Source: Chryseosolibacter sp964493505
Lineage (GTDB): Bacteria > Bacteroidota > Bacteroidia > Cytophagales > Cyclobacteriaceae
Assembly (NCBI GenBank): GCA_964493505.1
Contig: CAZBNP010000005.1
Coordinates: 185,195-249,194 of the forward strand
DNA: 64,000 bases
Reading direction: 5' to 3'
The translations under genes were made by a program, and so were the position numbers. Of this stretch, positions 36,569-46,351 are shown piece after piece; the stretch's first letter is position 1, and each line of letters opens with the position of its first letter. The notes below the pieces were generated by a model, which was not told the origin of the DNA, did not search any database, and saw only the letters and a program-made list of their open reading frames with translations.

Positions 36569-39352
36569 ATGTTGTACATAAAGAACGATCCGAATTCGTG
36601 TCAGGAAAGGAAGCGTACACGAATAGCCAGAATACTTGCAACAGCAACGGGTATATGGATTTTACTTGGAGGCCTCGCCGGATGCGGCGAAAAGAAAGTA
36701 GACTTTTCTACCGAAGTAAAACCTATTCTCAACAAACACTGTATCAGCTGCCACGGTGGCGTGAAACGCAATGGCGACTACAGCGTACTTTTCCGCGCCG
36801 AAGCGATTGATACCACAGGGTCAGGAAAAATTGGAATCGTACCCGGCGACCCTGACCACAGCGAGGTTATTCGCCGGATCACCTCGTCCGATCCTGAAGT
36901 TCGCATGCCCTATAAGAAAGATCCTCTTACACAGGAAGAGACCGACATCCTTACGAACTGGATCAGGCAAGGTGCTGAATGGGGCGATCACTGGGCATAT
37001 ACCCCCCTCCGGGAAACAGCGGTACCCTCGTCCGTCGCCTCGACGGCCGGAATGTCATCAGCAAAAGATTGGGTCAGGAATGATATCGACTATTTCATTC
37101 TCGATAAATTGAATGATGCCGGTCTGAAACCATCGGCGGAAGCCGCGAAGGAAATATTAATCAGACGGGTTTACCTCGATCTCATCGGTTTGCCACCAAC
37201 GGCCGAACAAGCCGCATCGTTTGTGGGTGACAAGCGTGAAGAAGCATACGAAGAGGTTGTTGACGAACTGCTGGCTTCTCCGCATTTCGGAGAAAAGTGG
37301 GCTTCATGGTGGCTCGATATGGCACGTTATGCCGATACAAAGGGATACGAGCGCGATGCGGGACGCACGATCTGGCGCTACCGCGATTGGGTAATCCGGG
37401 CCTTCAACCGCGACATGCCTTTCGACCGGTTTTCGATCGAACAACTTGCCGGTGACCTGCTTCCCAACCCTTCGGACGAACAGTTGATCGCAACGGCCTT
37501 CCACCGTAACACGATGAATAACGATGAAGGAGGTACCGAAGATGAAGAATTTCGCATTGCCGCTGTGGTAGACCGTGTTAACACCACGTGGGAGGTATGG
37601 CAAAGCACTACGATGGCCTGTGTACAATGTCATACGCATCCCTATGATCCCTTCCTGAATGAGGATTACTACAAATCAATGGCCTTCTTCAACAATACGC
37701 GGGATGAAGACACCTTCAATGAACACCCGAATCTCCGTATGTATGCGGAAGAGGATGAAGAAAAACTACAGGCAATCAGTAAATGGATCCGTGAGCACAG
37801 CGGCACCGAACAAGAGCTGAGCACTACCTTTTTCCTGAAAACACTTGAACCAAAATACCACCCTCACGACCTTGACCGCTTCGTCAACGGCGAACTGATC
37901 GATACCAAGTGGCTGGGAATCCGCCCGGGCGGGAGCGCAAGGCTTCCGAACATCCGGCTCGATGGCAAGACGAGATTGTTTCTCAATTATTCAGCGAACT
38001 TCAAAGGCGGGACCGTACAGATCAGAACCGGCGGCATCAACGGACCGGTGATAGGCCAATCTCCAATCACGAAGACCGGTCGCCGGCGGGAAACATTCGC
38101 AATACCCCTCAAGGCTACCGAGGGTACGCATGACCTTTATTTCATATTCAACAATCCCGACAGCCCTGCAGAAAGGGCGGTGTGTTCGATCGACTGGCTG
38201 GCCTTTCGCGGCGACCTCCCGGGACAGGACGAGCCCGGCTTCAACACCATCCAGCGCGATTTCATGGCGTTGTTGGACGCAAGGGTGGAAAACACACCTG
38301 TTATGGTGGAGAACGATGCAGAGCAACGCCGCACAACTCATATCTTCGAACGCGGCAACTGGCTTTTGCCCGGCGAGGAAGTATCGCCAGGTGTACCGGG
38401 ATCACTCAACCCGTTTCCTCCGGGCGCTCCGCGCAATCGTCTTGGATTTGCCCAATGGTTGTTTGACAAGAATAACCCCCTGACAGCGCGCACAGCGGTC
38501 AACCGTTTCTGGGATCAACTCTTCGGACACGGGTTTGTGGAAACCCTTGAGGATTTCGGAACGCAAGGCGCGAGACCGAGCCATCCTGAGTTACTGGACT
38601 GGCTCGCGCTGCGCTTTATGAACGAGCACCAATGGAGCATGAAGGCCTTGCTGAAGGAAATTGTGATGTCCGCTACCTACATGCAGGATTCGCATACTAC
38701 CGAGGATCACCTCGCCATCGATCCCTCCAACACACTCCTGGCGCGCGGGGCGAGAATACGGTTGTCTGCCGAACAGGTCCGCGATCAGGCACTCGCCGTC
38801 AGCGGGCTGCTCAGTGATAAGATGTTCGGTGAAAGTGTAATGCCTTACCAGCCTGACGGTGTATGGATGTCGGTGTACAGCGGCGAAAACTGGATACAGA
38901 GCAAAGATGAAGATTCCTATCGCCGATCGGTGTACACATATCTGAAACGCACGAGCCCCTACCCTTCGATGATGATGTTTGACGGCTCAAGCCGCGAGGT
39001 ATGCGTAAGCAGGCGTGTACGAACCAACACACCACTTCAGGCTCTCGTTACGCTCAACGACTCCTCTTTCGTCGTGGCTTCACGCCATTTCGCGACACGG
39101 ATGATGGAGAGTGGAGCCACCCCCGAAGACCAGATCAAAGCGGGGTATAAGATGCTTGTTGTACGCGACATGCCGGCGGGTAAGCTGAGTATCTTCAGAA
39201 AGCTGTACGGGGATGCATTGCGGGAATACAAGAACAAACCGGAGGCTGCCCGGGCGCTTACCGCGCGAAACGAGAACACCGCACAACACGCCGCCATGAC
39301 GCTGGTAGCGAATGCAATGATGAACCTTGACGAGTTTATCATGAAAGAATAA
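36569..39352 (+). CDS. PSCyt1/DUF1549/DUF1553 heme lipoprotein
   Basis: 927 aa from ATG 36569; a GTG at 36527 in the same frame gives 14 more residues. A hydrophobic stretch ends in GGLAGC (Cys 39), a lipobox. The cytochrome-like PSCyt1 domain starts with VDFSTEVKPILNKHC and has CISCH (58-62). DUF1549 follows (ILIRRVYLDLIGLPPT) with a second CxxCH, CVQCH, in ACVQCHTHPYDPF. A central galactose-binding-like beta region (about 470-560) precedes DUF1553 (NPLTARTAVNRFWDQLFGHG, SLVTLND-like segment, RRVRTNTPLQAL). Such proteins are numerous in Planctomycetes and nearly always paired with DUF1501 proteins, as here, 67 bp upstream of one. Function is unproven; a periplasmic role in polysaccharide or sulfated-glycan processing is commonly proposed. 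Confidence 0.92.
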   Translation: MLYIKNDPNSCQERKRTRIARILATATGIWILLGGLAGCGEKKVDFSTEVKPILNKHCISCHGGVKRNGDYSVLFRAEAIDTTGSGKIGIVPGDPDHSEVIRRITSSDPEVRMPYKKDPLTQEETDILTNWIRQGAEWGDHWAYTPLRETAVPSSVASTAGMSSAKDWVRNDIDYFILDKLNDAGLKPSAEAAKEILIRRVYLDLIGLPPTAEQAASFVGDKREEAYEEVVDELLASPHFGEKWASWWLDMARYADTKGYERDAGRTIWRYRDWVIRAFNRDMPFDRFSIEQLAGDLLPNPSDEQLIATAFHRNTMNNDEGGTEDEEFRIAAVVDRVNTTWEVWQSTTMACVQCHTHPYDPFLNEDYYKSMAFFNNTRDEDTFNEHPNLRMYAEEDEEKLQAISKWIREHSGTEQELSTTFFLKTLEPKYHPHDLDRFVNGELIDTKWLGIRPGGSARLPNIRLDGKTRLFLNYSANFKGGTVQIRTGGINGPVIGQSPITKTGRRRETFAIPLKATEGTHDLYFIFNNPDSPAERAVCSIDWLAFRGDLPGQDEPGFNTIQRDFMALLDARVENTPVMVENDAEQRRTTHIFERGNWLLPGEEVSPGVPGSLNPFPPGAPRNRLGFAQWLFDKNNPLTARTAVNRFWDQLFGHGFVETLEDFGTQGARPSHPELLDWLALRFMNEHQWSMKALLKEIVMSATYMQDSHTTEDHLAIDPSNTLLARGARIRLSAEQVRDQALAVSGLLSDKMFGESVMPYQPDGVWMSVYSGENWIQSKDEDSYRRSVYTYLKRTSPYPSMMMFDGSSREVCVSRRVRTNTPLQALVTLNDSSFVVASRHFATRMMESGATPEDQIKAGYKMLVVRDMPAGKLSIFRKLYGDALREYKNKPEAARALTARNENTAQHAAMTLVANAMMNLDEFIMKE

Positions 39353-39419
39353 AGTATATCGGTGTGTCGCAAGACACCAGAACCAGTAATCGGAAAAATA
39401 GAAACGCAAGTTCACGGTC

Positions 39420-40898
39420 ATGCAAAAAAATATTCAACAGCTATCACACCTCCGGCACATCTCCCGTCGCCACTTCCTTCTTGAAAGCGCAGCGGGACTG
39501 GGAGCCGTAGCGCTGGGTGGCCTTCTCGGTGGTTGTGTACCAAAGAATCCTACGCAACAAGCACTTGCTTCCGCACTCGATCCGATGTCGCCAAAGCCTC
39601 CGCATTTCCCGGGAAAAGCGAAACGGGTGATTTATATGCACATGGCCGGAGCGCCGTCGCAGCTGGAGCTGTTCGACTTCAAACCGGAACTTCAAAAGCT
39701 CAACAACAAACCTTGCCCGCAGTCACTATTGGAAGGAAAGCGTTTTGCATTTATCAGAGGCACCCCCAAGATGCTTGGCCCACAAGCCAATTTTCAACAA
39801 CGAGGTGAATCCGGCGCTTATGTATCAGACTACCTCCCCCACTTCGCCGGCATCGCCGATGAAGTTTCATTTCTCAAAGGCGTACACACCGATCAGTTCA
39901 ACCACGCACCCGCGCAGTTGCTGGTCCATACCGGCGGACCGCGCCTCGGAAGACCAAGCATAGGGTCGTGGGTAACGTATGGAATAGGTACGGAGAACAG
40001 CAACCTGCCGGGGTTCGTTGTGCTTACTTCCGGCGGAAAGACGCCCGACGCAGGAAAGAGTGTCTGGGGCAGTGGATTCCTGCCTTCCGTTTACCAGGGT
40101 ATTCAATGCCGCTCGGAGGGGGATCCGGTACTATTCCTCGGCGATCCCGACGGCATGAGCCGCGACATGAGGAAGAAAATGATCGACGCGATCAACGAAT
40201 CCAATCGACAGCATTACGACGAGTTCAATGACCCCGAAACGCTCACGCGGATATCACAGTATGAGATGGCGTTCCGCATGCAGGTGTCGGTTCCTGAGGT
40301 AATGAACATCAACAACGAACCGGACTATATACACGAGCTATACGGTACAACTCCCGGCACGGCTTCGTTTGCCAACAACTGCCTGCTCGCACGCAAGCTC
40401 GTCGAACAGGACGTTCGCTTTGTGCAACTCTTCGATTGGGGATGGGATACTCACGGCACCAGCGAATCCGGCGCTATTAACATCGGGCTCAGAAACAAAT
40501 GCCGGGAGGTCGATCGCGCAATGACGGCGCTTATCCTCGACCTGAAACAACGGGGGCTGCTCGACGAAACACTGGTAGTATGGGGCGGCGAGTTCGGCCG
40601 TACACCTATGCAGGAGAACCGTGAAAACAAAAACAATCCCTTCCTGGGGCGCGACCATCACGTCGAGGCGTTTACCATGTGGATGGCGGGAGGCGGTATC
40701 AAAAAAGGGGTGACGTGGGGAGAAACCGACGAAATAGGATACTATCCGGTCAGCGGCAAGGTATCCGTACACGATGTTCAGGCCACTATTCTGAATCAAC
40801 TTGGATTCGACCACGAGCGACTCACCTATCAGTTCCAGGGACGACCTTTCAGACTGACCGATGTCTCGGGCAAAGTAATATCGGAGATCGTCGCCTAG
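39420..40898 (+). CDS. DUF1501 family protein (Tat-exported, sulfatase/phosphatase-superfamily-like)
   Basis: 492 aa. Residues 15-20 are SRRHFL, a twin-arginine signal, and Cys 39 in LLGGC may be lipidated. The body shows DUF1501 hallmarks: YMHMAGAPSQLELFDFKP, RFVQLFDWGWDTHGT, ETLVVWGGEFGRTPMQE, GRDHHVEAFTMWMAGGGI and HDVQATILNQLGFDH. The last metal-site-like strings relate it to the alkaline phosphatase/sulfatase superfamily. It is the partner of the preceding PSCyt1/DUF1549/DUF1553 gene. Biochemical activity is not established. Confidence 0.93.
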   Translation: MQKNIQQLSHLRHISRRHFLLESAAGLGAVALGGLLGGCVPKNPTQQALASALDPMSPKPPHFPGKAKRVIYMHMAGAPSQLELFDFKPELQKLNNKPCPQSLLEGKRFAFIRGTPKMLGPQANFQQRGESGAYVSDYLPHFAGIADEVSFLKGVHTDQFNHAPAQLLVHTGGPRLGRPSIGSWVTYGIGTENSNLPGFVVLTSGGKTPDAGKSVWGSGFLPSVYQGIQCRSEGDPVLFLGDPDGMSRDMRKKMIDAINESNRQHYDEFNDPETLTRISQYEMAFRMQVSVPEVMNINNEPDYIHELYGTTPGTASFANNCLLARKLVEQDVRFVQLFDWGWDTHGTSESGAINIGLRNKCREVDRAMTALILDLKQRGLLDETLVVWGGEFGRTPMQENRENKNNPFLGRDHHVEAFTMWMAGGGIKKGVTWGETDEIGYYPVSGKVSVHDVQATILNQLGFDHERLTYQFQGRPFRLTDVSGKVISEIVA

Positions 40899-40950
40899 CG
40901 CGAAGGTTACGTCTCCTCATCACCGATGATCGGTCGTGATAAGCACGGGG

Positions 40951-41592
40951 TTACGACGGATCAGTGAGATCGTATATCTCCTTGATATCTCTCAATATTT
41001 TCTCGTGATCAATCATCAGGTCAATGACCTTTCCACTGTGGATATCGAAAACCCAGCCGTGCACTCGCGGATACCCTGCCTCCATGTAGCTGAGCTGTAC
41101 CGCTGCCGTCTTGATGATATTGATACACTGCTCAGTGACGTTGAGTTCCACCAGCCTGTCATAACGTTTGTGGTCATCGCTAATAGCATCCAGCTCAGCT
41201 TTGTGCAATCTGTAAACGTCGCGTATACTGCGCAGCCATGGATTGAGAATGCCCAGATCCCGCGACATCATCGCGGCCTTGACACCACCACAGTTGTAGT
41301 GCCCGCAAACAATAACATGTTTTACCCTCAGGTGCCGGATGGCGTAGTTTATGACTGACATCACGTTCAGGTCAACATTGTTGACCAGGTTTGCGACGTT
41401 GCGATGAACAAACGCCTCGCCCGGACGAATCCCCATCATCTCTTCCGCCGTGACACGGCTATCGCTACAGCCGATATACAGGTAATCGGGATTCTGCTCG
41501 CGAGCAAGTGTGGAGAAAAATTCGGGATCGGTCCTGGTTTGTTCCTCAATCCATTTTTTATTGTTCTCGAATAATTGTTCGTAAGAGGTCAT
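40951..41592 (-). CDS. can: Beta-class carbonic anhydrase
   Basis: 213 aa. The zinc ligands are all present: C42 and the D44/R46 dyad in CSDSR, H98 and C101 in CGHYNCGG. It interconverts CO2 and bicarbonate in the cytoplasm. Length matches the beta class. It converges with the DUF1501 gene and has a 95-bp gap from the rhamnosidase on the same strand, so it is probably its own unit. The gene symbol follows the E. coli homologue. Confidence 0.95.
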   Translation of the reverse strand: MTSYEQLFENNKKWIEEQTRTDPEFFSTLAREQNPDYLYIGCSDSRVTAEEMMGIRPGEAFVHRNVANLVNNVDLNVMSVINYAIRHLRVKHVIVCGHYNCGGVKAAMMSRDLGILNPWLRSIRDVYRLHKAELDAISDDHKRYDRLVELNVTEQCINIIKTAAVQLSYMEAGYPRVHGWVFDIHSGKVIDLMIDHEKILRDIKEIYDLTDPS

Positions 41593-41687
41593 TTATTTTC
41601 GTTTATGCGGATCATCGTCTTCCGCGTCCAATTTCCGTTGAGATGTCAGTCTGCCTCAATACGTGCCCAACCGCAAACTTCTTACCC

Positions 41688-44612
41688 TTAATCCAGGGGT
41701 TTTAGTGTATAGATCCGAACAGGGCCGAACAATCCTGACTTCAACAGCGGGACGTCTTTCCATGGCAGTCGCATATTATTCAGTCCATAGACATTCGTGT
41801 CATTGATATTTGTACTAGTAAACTTCTTACCTGTTATCGCATCGCCCACAAGCCGGTTGTTCCAGGTGTTGGCGATCTCCACTACCAGTGAATTATTTCC
41901 GGGCTTCAGAATGTCCGTCACATCAAAACGATAAGGCTTCGCCCACGTAATACCCAACGACCGATCATTCAACCACACCTCGCCCACATAGGCCAGGTCG
42001 CCGAGATCAAGGTATATCTTCTTTTTATCGGTCGCAACCGCATTGAGATCATATTGAAATGTCTTCTTATAGGTGGCGGTCCCTGAAAAATATTTAACAC
42101 CTTCATTACTATGTTCCGTCCACGAGGTCAGTTCATGAAAGAATACTTTCTCAGGCGCATCCCATCCTTTGGGGAAGAATACTTCCCACGAGCCATCAAC
42201 CATCTGGACATCGACGAAGTTACTGAATTTCGTTTGTTGTTCTTTTCCTTTCAACACGATATCACCCTCACTCCACACATAGATACCGTCTTTCGCATAC
42301 TCGACGAGAGGGGGTATCGCGCCATCCCCAAGTCCCACATACCTGGGGGCTGCCTGGCCGTTCCTGAACACCACGAAGAGACTACCGTAAGGTGGAAGGG
42401 TGAGAGGCACGTCAATGCCTCCGGGAGTATGGTTATACACCGGAACCGAAACGATCTCACCATTGACCGGATTCCACAACTCCGGTATCCTGTTGCTCTG
42501 GCGAAACTTCGTGTTTCGCGACACCCAGTCGGCCGTGGTGTTACGGATGAAATAGAAATCAACACCACCCTTCGCATAGTGGATATAATCCAGCGTATTG
42601 AATTCTTTGCCCGGGTAACTAAAGTCAGGACCAATGCCCATTGATTCCAATACTGTGGCGGCTGCTATGTTGTCATAAACCTTCCCCCCTTTTTTTGGAA
42701 ATGGCTTGTTGTTGAGATCGACCCACAACTTGTCGCGCAATGCATCGACTTTCGGTTGAACGCCCGTGACACCCTTCGGCTTTTTGCCGACGATGATCGC
42801 ACCTTGCGATGCCAACTGATCCAGCTTGACAAGAATATCGGGATTCATTTTTTGTTCATCAGTCAAAGCCAGCATCGCGAAGCTCGCATTATTGCGCGGC
42901 AGCACTATTCTCCCATTCTTCACGGTAGCTTCTTTCAGAATCTCCGTATTTACGATCTCGTAATCGTATCCCGGGCCGACCATAAACCTGCTGTTCTTGT
43001 GTCCTCCTAGATTGGGGATAGTATCTCCGTAGTAGTAGAGCACGTCGGCCACAAAGTCAGCTTCCTGCAGGATGTAAGAGATACGCCCAAGGTACTCGTT
43101 AAACGGTTTGATCTTAGGCCACCACACACGCTTGTCATTGTAGTGCGTGCCGGCGTGGTAGACAATGCCAGGGAACCCAGTGCCCGCGGGGTTGTGCGTC
43201 GACCCGTGTACCACCACCTTGTTCATGCCTTCAGCAAAGGCGCGGTCGCCAGTAGGCTTCATCTCAAACGGACCCTCACGCCAATGTTGGAATGAAGTGA
43301 ACGCTTCCATCTCAACAATACCCCGATTGTAGATGTGCGATGCCGCCGACACTTCCTTGACTACACGCAGAACATCAATTCCATTTTCATCAAAAACCGG
43401 ATGATTGATCCAGTATTCACCACGCGGAATATCGAGACTTCCGAGCGCCTTCAGCGGCTCTACCGGAACCATGTGAATGGGCATCCCCGGTCCTCCCGCT
43501 TCGCTGTTGTTCTTCAACCCATGCCGGTTACATATCTCCTTCGATTTCTTGTAAAAGTTATTGATCATCAGCTCAGACAAAGTCTGTTGAAAATGTACCC
43601 GTAAATTTGCCTGCACCTCCGGTGAAAACGCCTTTTCATTGAATAAACCCGGAAGCATTTTGGTAATATCGTACCCGTTTATCTTCTTGAATTCCTGCGG
43701 CAAGGTAGGTGTCCACGTAAACCCCTTCATCTCATAACTCGCCATGTAGAGACTCTTCAACGCCGTCTTTCTAAGATCGCCGAGTACAGACTCCAGCTTG
43801 TTGATGATATACATGAAATGGAATTCGGTAGACGCGGCATCGTAGTGGTCCATAATCGGGCCGGCCGAATGTTTACTGGGGAGGATCAGATTTTCACCTG
43901 AATTTGAAGATACATACCGTTGTATCTCCCATTCTCCCGCGGGTACCTTCCAAGTCAGTGTCTCGTTTTTGGAATCATAGTAACGGGTCACATTCACAAT
44001 ACTCGCGGTGTCAAGCGATCCTGCGGGCCTGACCGGCACAGCAAGAACCGCTATCTCGCGGTAATATACCGGCTTATTGTCTTTTCCGTACTGGATCAGA
44101 CGGGTTCTTCCGCGCGGGTCCTTTTCCGGGATTTCGGGAAACGGGATCTTTATCTTCTGCCGTGAGCGGTCGTTGACCGACACTTTCGAAACATAAATGG
44201 ATTTAGCGGCATACTCAGGTGTGACCCAGTTACCACCGGCGTTCCAGCTACTGGCAGTATTGAGCCCTGCCTCAAGGCCCAGTTTCCCTGCCTGCTCGAC
44301 AGCAAACTTGATGACCGCGAGCGATTCGTCTTCGAGATAAGGCGGTCCGGACTTCACATGCACGGTGTCACGCGATCCTATTTCAAACATCGTAAAGCCA
44401 GAGATGCCGGCTTCTTTAAAGGCGATCAGTTCCTGCTTAAGTCTGACAGTATCAACGTTGCCACCGAGCCACCAGTGATAGACCGCTGGCATGGCATGGG
44501 ACGGAGGCGTCTTGAAACCCGCGGAAAGGGTTTTATACGCATTCTGATCCTGACCAAAAGCGGCGAATCCGGCAAAGAGGCATGAAATGAAGATTGTAGC
44601 TAGTTTTTTCAC
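41688..44612 (-). CDS. Glycoside hydrolase family 106-like alpha-L-rhamnosidase
   Basis: 974 aa from a GTG at 44612, chosen because it begins VKKLATIFISCLFAGFAAFGQ, a signal peptide; a longer open frame to 44912 adds 100 residues with no export signal. The GH106 opening is clear: PAVYHWWLGGNVDTVRLKQEL, GISGFTMFEIG and LGLEAGLNTASSWNAGG. A TIM-barrel region with ADFVADVLYYYGD follows. The C-terminus is a galactose-binding-like beta-sandwich (LDLGDLAYVGEVWLNDRSLGI, NSLVVEIANTWNNRL). GH106 enzymes remove terminal alpha-L-rhamnose, for example from rhamnogalacturonan, ulvan-derived or glycoside substrates. It probably finishes degradation of rhamnose-bearing side chains. Confidence 0.88.
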   Translation of the reverse strand: MKKLATIFISCLFAGFAAFGQDQNAYKTLSAGFKTPPSHAMPAVYHWWLGGNVDTVRLKQELIAFKEAGISGFTMFEIGSRDTVHVKSGPPYLEDESLAVIKFAVEQAGKLGLEAGLNTASSWNAGGNWVTPEYAAKSIYVSKVSVNDRSRQKIKIPFPEIPEKDPRGRTRLIQYGKDNKPVYYREIAVLAVPVRPAGSLDTASIVNVTRYYDSKNETLTWKVPAGEWEIQRYVSSNSGENLILPSKHSAGPIMDHYDAASTEFHFMYIINKLESVLGDLRKTALKSLYMASYEMKGFTWTPTLPQEFKKINGYDITKMLPGLFNEKAFSPEVQANLRVHFQQTLSELMINNFYKKSKEICNRHGLKNNSEAGGPGMPIHMVPVEPLKALGSLDIPRGEYWINHPVFDENGIDVLRVVKEVSAASHIYNRGIVEMEAFTSFQHWREGPFEMKPTGDRAFAEGMNKVVVHGSTHNPAGTGFPGIVYHAGTHYNDKRVWWPKIKPFNEYLGRISYILQEADFVADVLYYYGDTIPNLGGHKNSRFMVGPGYDYEIVNTEILKEATVKNGRIVLPRNNASFAMLALTDEQKMNPDILVKLDQLASQGAIIVGKKPKGVTGVQPKVDALRDKLWVDLNNKPFPKKGGKVYDNIAAATVLESMGIGPDFSYPGKEFNTLDYIHYAKGGVDFYFIRNTTADWVSRNTKFRQSNRIPELWNPVNGEIVSVPVYNHTPGGIDVPLTLPPYGSLFVVFRNGQAAPRYVGLGDGAIPPLVEYAKDGIYVWSEGDIVLKGKEQQTKFSNFVDVQMVDGSWEVFFPKGWDAPEKVFFHELTSWTEHSNEGVKYFSGTATYKKTFQYDLNAVATDKKKIYLDLGDLAYVGEVWLNDRSLGITWAKPYRFDVTDILKPGNNSLVVEIANTWNNRLVGDAITGKKFTSTNINDTNVYGLNNMRLPWKDVPLLKSGLFGPVRIYTLKPLD

Positions 44613-44981
44613 GGTTGAGCAATTAGGCGATAAATTAAAGCGATCACAAACGTTGATTTCTCCGATCCTGCTAATTAACCGCGAATCATATTCGCAGCAT
44701 ACAATTTTTGACAAACGGTCATATTCAACTGCGTCAAAGAAACAGCCCCGGCACGGTTTTTTTTCACTTTCTGCCGGTTGTCGAAACGGCCAAATGTCCG
44801 GCCGAAAAAGACGCCGGGATCTTTCAAAATCAGTACAGGAAGCAAGACTTATCCAATCAATCCGGAAATACTCAACGAAAAAGCCTTGGCACGCAGTTCG
44901 CAAACTGTGCATTTTTCTTCACAATCGCGCCAAATTGTGTCACTGCCTATACCAGGGAAATTGTATACTAAACCTAGCACC
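44613..44981. other. Divergent intergenic region with two inverted repeats
   Basis: 369 bp between the rhamnosidase and the rightward lipoprotein gene. It contains CAGTT-cgca-AACTG (44894-44907) and CACAAT-8 nt-ATTGTG (44920-44939), adjacent small palindromes near the lipoprotein start. Frames open across the region are not supported as genes. Confidence 0.5.
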
Positions 44982-45665
44982 ATGAAGCGTTACATGTTGA
45001 TCTTAGTCATAGGTATTTCTCTTACCTGCATAAATTGCCAGGAACCCCGGGAGGACAACCATCAGCCCCTCACAGAAAAAGAAACCTATCAATATATAGG
45101 CGAAGAAATTCCCTTCCACACAGGAATGGAATGGATCGAATACTACAGGAACCAACAAACCAGTGAGGGGCGGACGGCGTTGTTTTCACGGTTCCAGATG
45201 TCTGACTCGCTGACCATCAAATTATTGAACTCAACTGATAACCTCGTCGGTATAGCTTTTCACTGGGCTATCGACCACCAGGGCAAGATTCATATTCTTG
45301 TAATACCGGTAGACGAATCGTTGCGCCTATGGACCGCGACTCCGGAGCGGATCATTGTCGACGCTAACACAGGTACTCCGATAAACCGGAGGGTGGCCTA
45401 CAAGTGGGCGGCAAACTACAAGAAGGTAAACCCGTCAGGAGTGTGGTTCCATTTCTTCGGAGCAAACATCTTCGACGACATGTGCGCTCTCCCTTTCTTC
45501 GAAACGGTAAATATCGAACCCGCTATCAATATTCTGAATCTCAAGCCGCAACTTCTGCTCGTGGTATATAACAATGGCCAGTATAACATCGGAAGAACAG
45601 CCTACGATCCGCCGGGAGTTGTGTACGATGCATCAAGCGCATGTCCACCCTGCCACGCCAATTAA
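44982..45665 (+). CDS. Hypothetical lipoprotein
   Basis: 227 aa from ATG 44982. The signal has basic MKRY, a hydrophobic core and cysteines at 16 and 19 (LTCINC), so it is probably lipidated. The mature part is soluble with no known motif; cysteine pair CPPC lies near the C-terminus (ASSACPPCHAN). I do not recognise the family. The adjacent 7-TM gene begins within 15 bp of its stop or overlaps it, pointing to co-transcription. Confidence 0.6.
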   Translation: MKRYMLILVIGISLTCINCQEPREDNHQPLTEKETYQYIGEEIPFHTGMEWIEYYRNQQTSEGRTALFSRFQMSDSLTIKLLNSTDNLVGIAFHWAIDHQGKIHILVIPVDESLRLWTATPERIIVDANTGTPINRRVAYKWAANYKKVNPSGVWFHFFGANIFDDMCALPFFETVNIEPAINILNLKPQLLLVVYNNGQYNIGRTAYDPPGVVYDASSACPPCHAN

Positions 45666-45679
45666 TTTTTTACGACTAC

Positions 45680-46345
45680 ATGGAGGCGGAAAATATACCG
45701 GAGATCATCAGGATAGCATCAACGCTTTCCGTTGTGCTACCTCTCACAATGTACCTGTCGCGCATCAAGTATGCGTCACGGCAGGTACACATTATCGGTA
45801 TACTAACTATTGTTTCGGGCGTATGCGATGTAGTCGGAATCCTCCTCTTTAACCGGCGCCAGTCGACCGTAGTAATTTTCAACCTGTACTACGCGCTGTT
45901 ATTCTTTCTGTTGACATGGTTCTATTATGAGGTTCTGTCTATCAACAAGCGACGGATCATGATCTGGATCGGCCTGGCGGTGTACCTCCAGTCGTTTGTT
46001 CTGGTGAGTGTGTATGTCCAGAACTTCACGCAGTACCAGACATTGATGTGGCTTATCGGTGCGCTGATCATGATCACGTACAGCGTCGCGTACTTCTTCT
46101 ACTCGCTGTCTGCTATTTCGCCCAACGGATATTTCGCCTACAGCCTGATCTGGATAAACGTAGGCGTTATGATCTATTTCTGCCTGAATCTTTTTCTCTT
46201 CCTCATGGGCAACTATGTATTGACCAAACTCGATCCGGAAACAAGCGCCCTCATCTGGAGCTCACACAATATCAACAACATCCTCAAGAATGTGTTGTTC
46301 GCCATAGGCATATACTTCTACCGGAGAAAGCTCGTGGATTTCTGA
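45680..46345 (+). CDS. Hypothetical integral membrane protein, about seven helices
   Basis: 221 aa from ATG 45680; an in-frame ATG at 45641 would overlap the previous gene by 25 bp. Seven hydrophobic segments are visible, separated by short charged loops (for example LSRIKYASRQVHI, INKRRIMIW, YRRKLVDF at the C-terminus). No catalytic motif is apparent. Such 7-TM proteins in Bacteroidota are often the membrane part of histidine-kinase-like sensors, but no kinase domain is attached here. Confidence 0.65.
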   Translation: MEAENIPEIIRIASTLSVVLPLTMYLSRIKYASRQVHIIGILTIVSGVCDVVGILLFNRRQSTVVIFNLYYALLFFLLTWFYYEVLSINKRRIMIWIGLAVYLQSFVLVSVYVQNFTQYQTLMWLIGALIMITYSVAYFFYSLSAISPNGYFAYSLIWINVGVMIYFCLNLFLFLMGNYVLTKLDPETSALIWSSHNINNILKNVLFAIGIYFYRRKLVDF

Positions 46346-46351
46346 AGGGTA

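Noticed and set aside
44613..44912. N-terminal extension of the GH106 protein
   Set aside because: The extra 100 residues have no signal peptide, whereas the GTG at 44612 starts a good one.
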